The notes beneath the pieces were generated by a model, which had not been told where the DNA came from, searched no databases, and was given only the letters and a program-made list of their open reading frames with translations. The position numbers and the translations under genes were made by a program. Source: Candidatus Bipolaricaulota bacterium (GTDB lineage Bacteria > Bipolaricaulota > Bipolaricaulia > RBG-16-55-9). Taken from it: a DNA stretch of 13,299 nt. Below, in pieces: positions 1 to 4,660 of the stretch. The stretch's first letter is position 1, and each line of letters begins with the position of its first letter. The stretch is from assembly GCA_027021605.1 (NCBI GenBank), contig JALUUA010000096.1, positions 1-13,299 on the forward strand. Direction: 5' to 3'.

Positions 1-624
1 GGGGTCCCGGGCTGGGCCCTCGCCCTGGGGTTGAGCCTGCCCGTGCTCTTTTGGGTCTTCGTGAGCGTGCGACGCTCCGGAGCCGGGGGGAGGGCCCCCT
101 ACCAGAGGGGCTGGCCGTGGCTGCTTACGGGGCTGGCGTTGGGGGGAATTGGGCTTCTCGCCTGGGTAAGCTCGACGGCCGCGGGACGGGCGTACGGCCT
201 CTCGATCACGGGGCCGATCCGCTCGTGGTTTCGCTACCTTACCACGGGGGATGCGGGCTTCTTGGACTGGGGCAGCTGGATGCTCTTGGGGCTGATCGGG
301 GGCGCGTTCCTGGCCGCGCGGCTGTACGGGGAGGCGAAGCTCCGGCTCCCGCCGCCCGCAAGGACCCTCCAGGCCCTGGGGGGCGGGCTGCTGATGGGCT
401 TCGGAGCGCAGCTTGCGGGCGGGTGCAACATCGGCCACGGCTTTACGGGCCTGGCCGTGCTCTCGATGGGAAGCCTTCTCACCACGGTCTCCATCGTCCT
501 AGGAGCTTGGACGATGAGCGCCCTGCTCTTCGGGGGCTTGGGCGAGCGCCTGCGGGCACTCCCGCAGGGACTGCACGGGATGCGACAACCCGAAAGGCAG
601 AAACCTCAAGTTGAGGAGGGATGA
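1..624 (+). CDS. yeeE: YeeE/YedE family sulfur-compound permease, 3' part
   Basis: The reading frame is open from base 1, so the 5' part lies outside the window; about 207 residues remain of a family usually 350-400 long. The diagnostic Sulf_transp block is present: a glycine-rich helix followed by GGCNIGHGFTGLAVLSMGSL (nt about 418-477). The cysteine of GGCNIGHG matches the conserved thiol of YeeE proteins, which import thiosulfate in characterised members. At least four hydrophobic membrane segments are visible, ending in a charged cytosolic tail. The stop codon TGA (622-624) is followed two bases later by the preferred start of a TusA-like gene, the usual YeeE/YeeD partnership. Family assignment is firm. 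The exact substrate (thiosulfate or another sulfur or selenium species) is inferred. Confidence 0.9.
   Translation, partial: GVPGWALALGLSLPVLFWVFVSVRRSGAGGRAPYQRGWPWLLTGLALGGIGLLAWVSSTAAGRAYGLSITGPIRSWFRYLTTGDAGFLDWGSWMLLGLIGGAFLAARLYGEAKLRLPPPARTLQALGGGLLMGFGAQLAGGCNIGHGFTGLAVLSMGSLLTTVSIVLGAWTMSALLFGGLGERLRALPQGLHGMRQPERQKPQVEEG
613..619 (+). promoter_or_regulatory. Shine-Dalgarno that decides the tusA start
   Basis: GAGGAGG sits just inside the end of the permease gene. It leaves only one base before the ATG at 621 but seven before the ATG at 627, so 627 is the better start. The site lies within the upstream coding sequence, as expected for translational coupling. Confidence 0.7.
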
Positions 625-626
625 CG

Positions 627-890
627 ATGAGCGAGGTGAAGACGCTTCACAAGCTGGACGTGCGGGGCGAGATCTGCCCCTATCCCCTCACGGAGACGAA
701 GAAGGCCATGTCCCGGCTAAGCCCGGGGGAGCAGCTGGAGGTCGTTCTGGACTACCCGCTGTCGCTGGAGACGATTCCCCGCTGGGCGGAGGGGCAGGGG
801 CACCGAGTCATCCAAATCGAGGAGCTGGGCCCCGCGGAGTGGCGCATCGTGCTGGAAAAGGGGACGGGGGAAGGAGAAAGAGGGAGCTGA
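627..890 (+). CDS. tusA: TusA/SirA-family sulfur carrier protein (YeeD-like)
   Basis: An 87-residue protein (89 if the ATG at 621 is used). Near the N-terminus, LDVRGEICPYPL contains the CPxP signature of TusA/SirA/YedF proteins, whose cysteine carries a persulfide. The rest fits the two-layer alpha/beta fold: a helix (TETKKAM...), the SPGEQLEVVLDYP strand, and a second helix around ETIPRWAEGQGH. The family relays sulfur to acceptors such as tRNA thiolation enzymes, or helps break down thiosulfate when paired with a YeeE permease. Here it directly follows such a permease, so a thiosulfate-linked role is likely (inferred). Its stop overlaps the next start by one base (TGATG), which indicates coupled translation of all three genes. 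Confidence 0.9.
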   Translation: MSEVKTLHKLDVRGEICPYPLTETKKAMSRLSPGEQLEVVLDYPLSLETIPRWAEGQGHRVIQIEELGPAEWRIVLEKGTGEGERGS

Positions 891-1879
891 TGGAACCCAA
901 GATCTATGTGCTCTACGAGAACGAGGAGTGGATGCCCCCGCTTCGCGAAGCCCTGAAGCAGCAGGAGCTCCCCTTCGAGGAGTGGTTCGTGGACTCCGGG
1001 GTTCTCGATTTGCATGAGGAGCCCCCGCCGGGGGTGTTCTTCAACCGCATGAGCCCCTCGGCCCACACCCGCGGGCACGCGCGGGGCCTTGCGCTCACGG
1101 GCTCGCTCTTGGCATGGCTCGAGGGCTACGGGCGGCGGGTGATCAACGGGAGCCGCGCCTGGGATCTCGAAGTGAGCAAAGTCCGCCAATATCAGCAGCT
1201 TCGGCGCTTCGGGATCGAGACGCCCCACACCCTCGCCGTGGTGGGCGGGCCCGAGGAGCTGAAGGAGGCCGCCCGGAGAATGCCGCTGCCCTTTATCACG
1301 AAACACAACTGCAGCGGGAAGGGCCTCGGCGTCTTCCTCTTTCGCTCTTTGGAGGAGTTCGATCGCTATGTGGAGTCCGAGGCGTTTGTCCCCTCGCCCG
1401 ACGGGGTCACGCTGCTGCAGGAGTACATCGAGCCTCGGGAGGCGTTCATCACGCGGGTGGAGATCGTGGGCGGGGAGTTCCAGTACGCCATTAAGGCCGA
1501 CACGAGCCGGGGCTTTCAGCTCTGCCCCTCCGACCGCTGCGAGACGGGGGACGCCTTCTGTCCCACCACCGACCGAGCTGTGTCGGCCGACGGCGAAGGG
1601 GAGTTCAATCGCCAGAGCCTCTTTGACCTCCGCAAGGACCTAAGTGCAGATGACCCGCTGGTGCAGCGCTACTTCGCGTTCACGCGGGCCGTGGGGCTGG
1701 ACATCGCGGGGATCGAGTTTGTGGAGGATCGAAACGGAAGACGGGTCACCTACGACGTGAACGCGAACACGAACTACTCTCCGGGGGTGGAGGAGCGCTA
1801 CGGCTTAGATGCCTGGGGCGCGGTCGCCCGCCTGCTCGCCCGGGAGCTGGAGGGGCTCACACAAACCCAGCGGGTGTAA
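890..1879 (+). CDS. ATP-grasp ligase of unknown substrate, RimK-like, with a three-cysteine motif
   Basis: A 329-residue protein. The start at 890 is set by the TGATG overlap with tusA and by homology beginning at MEPKIYVLYE. ATP-grasp features in order are: a pre-domain with HTRGH at 59-63; the nucleotide-binding lysine and glycine loop TKHNCSGKGLG (137-147); QEYIE (177-181); and the metal-binding GIEF (274-277) with YDVNAN (288-293). These are the expected E and N ligands. I know related proteins only as uncharacterised ATP-grasp proteins; RimK and glutathione-synthetase relatives join an amino acid to a carboxylate. An unusual stretch between ATP-grasp elements holds C212, C217 and C224 in the pattern LCPSDRC...DAFCP, a possible metal or thiol site. 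Being coupled to a sulfur permease and carrier, it may ligate a thiol compound. That is inference; the substrate is unknown. Confidence 0.85.
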   Translation: MEPKIYVLYENEEWMPPLREALKQQELPFEEWFVDSGVLDLHEEPPPGVFFNRMSPSAHTRGHARGLALTGSLLAWLEGYGRRVINGSRAWDLEVSKVRQYQQLRRFGIETPHTLAVVGGPEELKEAARRMPLPFITKHNCSGKGLGVFLFRSLEEFDRYVESEAFVPSPDGVTLLQEYIEPREAFITRVEIVGGEFQYAIKADTSRGFQLCPSDRCETGDAFCPTTDRAVSADGEGEFNRQSLFDLRKDLSADDPLVQRYFAFTRAVGLDIAGIEFVEDRNGRRVTYDVNANTNYSPGVEERYGLDAWGAVARLLARELEGLTQTQRV

Positions 1880-1894
1880 ATCCACCTTCCCGCC

Positions 1895-1923
1895 TTGCTC
1901 CTCCCGAAGGCGTGCGCTAGACT
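1895..1923 (+). promoter_or_regulatory. Candidate sigma70 promoter for the YbjQ-family gene
   Basis: TTGCTC (1895-1900), a 17-base spacer and TAGACT (1918-1923) lie between the stop of the ATP-grasp gene and the next start. The matches are partial (3/6 and 4/6), but spacing and position are right. Confidence 0.4.
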
Positions 1924-1961
1924 GCGAGCGTCGAAAGGGGCAGGTAGGAGGAGTACCCGGA

Positions 1962-2243
1962 GTGATTATCGCCACAACCGCGCAGCTCGAAGGTCGACGC
2001 ATCGTGAAGTACCTCGGCCTTGTGGGGGCGGAAGCCATCGTGGGAGGGGTCAACCTGTTCCGCAACTACGAGGAGGACCTTAGGGCGGTGCGAGAACATG
2101 CTCTGGAGGAGCTGACCCAGCAAGCCCGAGAGCGGGGAGCCAACGCCGTAATCGGCGTCCGCTTGGATTACGAGGTCATACCCCACCGACCCGGCAACGT
2201 CCTCCTGGTGAGCGCCTACGGAACCGCCGTCGTGTGTGAGTAG
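1962..2243 (+). CDS. YbjQ/UPF0145 family protein
   Basis: A 93-residue protein starting at GTG 1962. AGGAGG at 1946-1951 stands ten bases upstream, and from GTG the protein begins VIIATTAQLEGRRIVKYLG, matching the normal N-terminus of the family. The frame stays open upstream to 1809, but that extension is not family-like. Other family hallmarks are GLVGAEAIVG, then a helix rich in E and R, then RGANAVIGVRLDYE. YbjQ-type proteins form small ring oligomers and are annotated as putative heavy-metal-binding; their function is not established. Its own candidate promoter suggests expression separate from the sulfur trio upstream. Confidence 0.88.
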   Translation: MIIATTAQLEGRRIVKYLGLVGAEAIVGGVNLFRNYEEDLRAVREHALEELTQQARERGANAVIGVRLDYEVIPHRPGNVLLVSAYGTAVVCE

Positions 2244-2271
2244 CCCCCTCCTCCTTGGGGCTGCGATCCTG

Positions 2272-2277
2272 TATAAT
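2272..2277 (+). promoter_or_regulatory. Perfect -10 element TATAAT upstream of the MFS gene
   Basis: A consensus TATAAT in otherwise GC-rich DNA, 38 bases before the preferred MFS start. No good -35 element lies 16-18 bases upstream; the nearest, TTGGGG at 2255-2260, is only 11 bases away. The promoter may depend on an activator. If it is used, the MFS gene cannot start at the upstream TTG at 2255. Confidence 0.4.
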
Positions 2278-2314
2278 TCCGTCCGGGGGCGGACTCGACT
2301 TCCCTGGGATGCCC

Positions 2315-3724
2315 ATGAACTCTCTTTTGCGTTATCTCCGCCGTTTTCGCGGCTTTTCGCGGGAGGCCAAGCTCTTCCTGCTCAGCGTCACGCTGGGCAG
2401 CGTGGGGATGAGCGTCGGCTGGCTCATGCTCAACTTCTACCTCCAGAGCTTGGGGCTGAGCCAGTCCTTGATCGGGGCGATCAACGCCGCCGGGTCGCTC
2501 ACCGCCGCGGTGCTGGGCATCCCCGTGGGCGTTCTGAGCGATCGGGTCTCCCGCAAGGCCGTGCTGGTGGTGGGCACCTTCCTGGCCGCCTTGGGTTCCT
2601 TGGGGGTAGCCCTCTCCTCCGTGCCCGCTGCTCTGTTGGGGTTCACCGTCCTCTCGGGGATCGGGCTCACCGCGATCTTTACGAACATCTCGCCCTTTTT
2701 GGCCGAGCACAGCACCCCGGCCCAGCGCACCGCCCTCTTCAGCCTCCAGGCTGCCTTGTCGACGGCCACGGGCTTCTTGGGGAGTCTTTTGGGCGGGTAC
2801 TTCCCCGCGCTCATCGCCTCCCAGCTCGGGATGAGCCCTCACGACGTGCTCCCGCTGCGGGTCACCCTGGGGCTGGTCGCTCTGCTCCAGTTTGGGGCGC
2901 TCTTCCCGCTCCTGCTGCTGCGCGAGGGTGCCCTTCCGGAGACCGAGTTCGAGAAAGGGCAAGGCCGAAGCCCCGAGGGCAATCGAGTGGCGTCTACGGC
3001 CTCGGTGCGGGCCGCGGAGGTGCCGCCGGGCGGGGAGGCCCCTCCGGCCCCGCCTGTCTCACGGGCCTTCGGGGGCTTGAAGCTGCAGAACCCCCCGCTC
3101 TTCCTGAAGCTCCTTGCGCCCACGGTCTTCATCGGCCTGGGGGCCGGGCTCACGATGCCTTTTTTGAACCTCTTCGTGCGCGGGAAGTTCGGGATCTCCT
3201 TCGAGGAGCTGGGCTGGCTCTACGCTCTTAGCTCGCTCATGACCGCGGTGGGGATGCTCCTGCAGCCCTTGTTGGCCGATCGGGTCGGCAAGGTCCGCTC
3301 CGTGGTGATCGTGCAGGCCCTCTCGCTGCCCTTTTTGTTGATTATGGGCTACGCGCCCTACTTCCCCCTGGTGGCCGTGGCCCTCTTGGTGCGGGGGATG
3401 CTCATGAACATGGCCAACCCCGTGTACATGGCCTTCTGCATGGAGCAGCTCCCCCGCAGGGAGCGGGCTACCTTTAGCGGCACCACGGAGGTCGTCTGGA
3501 GCTTGACCTGGGCGATAAGCTCTGGCGTGTCGGGGTGGCTTCGTGACCTCCTGGGGTTTGAGCAGGGTTTCAACGTGGAGTTCGCGCTCATGGCCCTCTT
3601 CTACACGATCTCGACGGCCATGCTCTACGCCTTCTTTGGACGACGTCCGGAACCAAAGCCGGAGCAAGGGCTGAAATGGGAAGTGGCCGGGGAAGAAGAG
3701 CGGACGGAGGTTCCACTAACGTGA
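2315..3724 (+). CDS. Major facilitator superfamily transporter (12 membrane helices)
   Basis: From ATG 2315 the protein has 469 residues; ATG 2309 is equally possible, and neither has a clear Shine-Dalgarno. It begins with a short basic segment, then alternates hydrophobic helices in two six-helix halves joined by a hydrophilic loop at about 204-258. The MFS motif A is clear between helices 2 and 3 (GIPVGVLSDRVSRK, 68-81), with the equivalent in the second half (LLADRVGKVR, 319-328). The fold suggests a proton-coupled exporter or uptake carrier; no substrate can be read from the sequence. The central loop is proline- and alanine-rich. The stop at 3722-3724 is only 11 bases from the end of a gene on the other strand, with no terminator visible, so the transcript probably runs antisense into the toxin-antitoxin pair. 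Confidence 0.88.
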   Translation: MNSLLRYLRRFRGFSREAKLFLLSVTLGSVGMSVGWLMLNFYLQSLGLSQSLIGAINAAGSLTAAVLGIPVGVLSDRVSRKAVLVVGTFLAALGSLGVALSSVPAALLGFTVLSGIGLTAIFTNISPFLAEHSTPAQRTALFSLQAALSTATGFLGSLLGGYFPALIASQLGMSPHDVLPLRVTLGLVALLQFGALFPLLLLREGALPETEFEKGQGRSPEGNRVASTASVRAAEVPPGGEAPPAPPVSRAFGGLKLQNPPLFLKLLAPTVFIGLGAGLTMPFLNLFVRGKFGISFEELGWLYALSSLMTAVGMLLQPLLADRVGKVRSVVIVQALSLPFLLIMGYAPYFPLVAVALLVRGMLMNMANPVYMAFCMEQLPRRERATFSGTTEVVWSLTWAISSGVSGWLRDLLGFEQGFNVEFALMALFYTISTAMLYAFFGRRPEPKPEQGLKWEVAGEEERTEVPLT

Positions 3725-3735
3725 AGGAGCCAGCC

Positions 3736-4001
3736 TCAGCGATAGGTCTTCTCTGCTCGGGGGAGGATAGCAGCTATATCGATGACTTGAGCTTCGTAGT
3801 CAAGGGAGAAAATGATACGATACCGCCCACGCGTCTGCGCAGGGTGCCCTTGAATCTCCCGCTCCGGATGGGTCGAACATCGCCTTTTCGGGGATCTTCT
3901 TTCATCTCGTTTAGGGCTTTCGTAATTCGTTCCCGGTGGTCTCGGGGCAGGCGCCGGAGGTAGTCTGCAGCATCCTTAGCGATCCGAATCGTCCAGCCCA
4001 T
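3736..4001 (-). pseudogene. RelE/ParE-family toxin, disrupted by a one-base frameshift
   Basis: Starting at ATG 4001, the first 59 or so residues read as a RelE-type toxin (MGWTIRIAKDAADYLRRLPR...FKGTLRRRVG). That frame then continues into an unrelated tail (stop at 3774). In the next frame the missing family C-terminus appears: YRIIFSLDY followed later by ILPRAEKTYR, ending at a TGA (3736-3738). The two halves join if one base is restored within 3822-3828, for example GGCGG to GGCCGG. The span of 266 nt is one short of an 88-codon gene plus stop, exactly as a single-base deletion predicts. RelE toxins cleave mRNA on the ribosome, while ParE relatives poison gyrase. The restored YRIIF segment is where this family keeps key residues, so the gene as read is probably inactive. 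A sequencing error remains possible. It overlaps the antitoxin gene by 26 nt. Confidence 0.85.
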
Positions 4002-4254
4002 CCTGAAGATCTTCCCACCGAACGTACTCGCCCCTGCGAATTTGCTCGAAGCCCTTGGCTACGAGTTCCTCCTCCTCCGGGGTGAGGACGTCCTCTGCGT
4101 CTGCATTTGCAAGCTTCTTCGGCTTGAGCAGGATGACTCCTTCCTCCTCTTTCAGCTCGATCTCGACGAAATCTCCCTCCTGAAGCCCCAGCTCCTCGCA
4201 GATCTTCTTGGGAATCACCACTTGTCGTCTCTTGCCCACCTTGCCGACCGGCAT
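3976..4254 (-). CDS. AbrB/MazE-type (SpoVT_AbrB) antitoxin
   Basis: A 92-residue protein starting at ATG 4254, with AGGAG at 4270-4266 eleven bases upstream. The frame extends 10 residues further to 4284, but the AbrB domain normally begins at MPVGKVGKRRQVVIP. Residues 3-50 form the swapped-hairpin DNA-binding domain (KVGKRRQVVIPKKICEELGL, then GDFVEIE and GVILLKPK). The acidic C-terminal half (about 58-92, with LTPEEEELVAKGFEQIRRGE) is the kind of tail that wraps the toxin. It lies first in the operon, overlapping the toxin start by 26 nt, which is the standard antitoxin-first arrangement and implies coupled translation. Antitoxins of this type usually repress their own promoter. Confidence 0.88.
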   Translation of the reverse strand: MPVGKVGKRRQVVIPKKICEELGLQEGDFVEIELKEEEGVILLKPKKLANADAEDVLTPEEEELVAKGFEQIRRGEYVRWEDLQDGLDDSDR

Positions 4255-4304
4255 CTGGCATCTCGCTCCTCTTCTCAGTCGCAAACCTGCATCTTTCGAT
4301 TGTC

Positions 4305-4333
4305 AGAGTAGCGGGGATGGGGCTGTAAGGCAA
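4305..4333 (-). promoter_or_regulatory. Candidate promoter of the toxin-antitoxin operon
   Basis: Read on the - strand, TTGCCT (4333-4328), a 17-base spacer and TACTCT (4310-4305) would start transcription near 4298, giving a leader of about 44 nt before the antitoxin ATG. Matches to consensus are moderate. Confidence 0.35.
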
Positions 4334-4366
4334 GCACAAGCGCTCCTCCGCTTCGGGGGAAGTGAT

Positions 4367-4522
4367 AAAAAAAGAGGGACTTGGCCTGTTGGAGGGCTGC
4401 TGAGCAAAAATCCGCGTGAAGAGGCGGGGCACGCGGCAAAACTCTGGCAGCCCCCGACCTGATCCGGGGAAGGAGGGACCCCGGATCAGACCACCAAGCC
4501 CTCTCCAGGAGGTTTCTCCTGA
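4367..4522 (-). ncRNA. Candidate structured small RNA with three-way-junction fold and U7 tail
   Basis: Four nested or adjacent inverted repeats make one coherent fold. Closing stem: 4373-4384 pairs with 4494-4504 (11 bp, A4379 bulged). Arm A: 4394-4400 with 4447-4453, 4402-4404 with 4442-4444, and 4412-4418 with 4430-4436. Arm B: a perfect 11-bp stem, 4459-4469 with 4479-4489. A small 5' hairpin, 4506-4511 with 4516-4521, completes it. On the - strand the closing stem runs straight into seven Ts (4373-4367), like an intrinsic terminator, which sets the strand. The loop of arm B reads TCCCTCCTT on that strand, similar to an anti-Shine-Dalgarno, so it could pair with ribosome binding sites (inference). 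It lacks the conserved motifs of 5S rRNA, SRP RNA, tmRNA and tRNA. It could instead be a mobile palindromic element. Confidence 0.5.
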
Positions 4523-4528
4523 TATCGG

Positions 4529-4556
4529 ATCTTACCCCATCTCCAAGCCCCCTCAA
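4529..4556 (-). promoter_or_regulatory. Candidate promoter for the structured small RNA
   Basis: On the - strand TTGAGG (4556-4551), a 16-base spacer and TAAGAT (4534-4529) would place the transcript start near 4522, exactly at the 5' hairpin of the proposed RNA. The agreement of promoter, fold and U tail is the main reason to favour this strand. Confidence 0.4.
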
Positions 4557-4617
4557 GGACACGCTCCCCCTCCTGAGAGGACGTTTGTTCCTGGTATATC
4601 CCCCAAACGACAGGGCG

Positions 4618-4646
4618 TTGAAATTCCGTTGGCAATGGCCTAAGCT
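4618..4646 (+). promoter_or_regulatory. Candidate promoter of the mutS2 operon
   Basis: TTGAAA (4618-4623), a 17-base spacer and TAAGCT (4641-4646). Transcription would begin about 8 bases before the mutS2 ATG, giving a nearly leaderless message. This fits the absence of a Shine-Dalgarno there. Confidence 0.35.
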
Positions 4647-4660
4647 TTCGTGAGCGTACG

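Noticed and set aside
611..889. N-terminal extension of the ATP-grasp protein (frame open from 611)
   Set aside because: It overlaps the whole tusA gene in another frame, is arginine/glycine-rich nonsense, and homology starts at the ATG at 890.
3676..3963. + strand open frame of 95 codons across the toxin gene
   Set aside because: Low-complexity product overlapping the end of the MFS gene and antisense to the toxin; no start signal or family likeness.
4394..4490. TPP riboswitch on the + strand (CTGAG and ACCTGATCCGGGG resemble its conserved pieces)
   Set aside because: The GGGGTGCCC element, the CTGAGA spacing and the 3' arm are missing. The ACCTGATC segment is used in a perfect self-complementary hairpin, and no thiamine gene is nearby.
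4373..4504. 5S rRNA, because of the three-way junction and length
   Set aside because: The conserved CCGAACTC loop and other 5S motifs are absent on both strands.
4373..4504. Integron attC site or small transposon with terminal inverted repeats
   Set aside because: No attC core sites (GTTRRRY/RYYYAAC) and no target-site duplication flank the repeats. The U7 tail and promoter fit an RNA better, though a mobile palindrome is not excluded.
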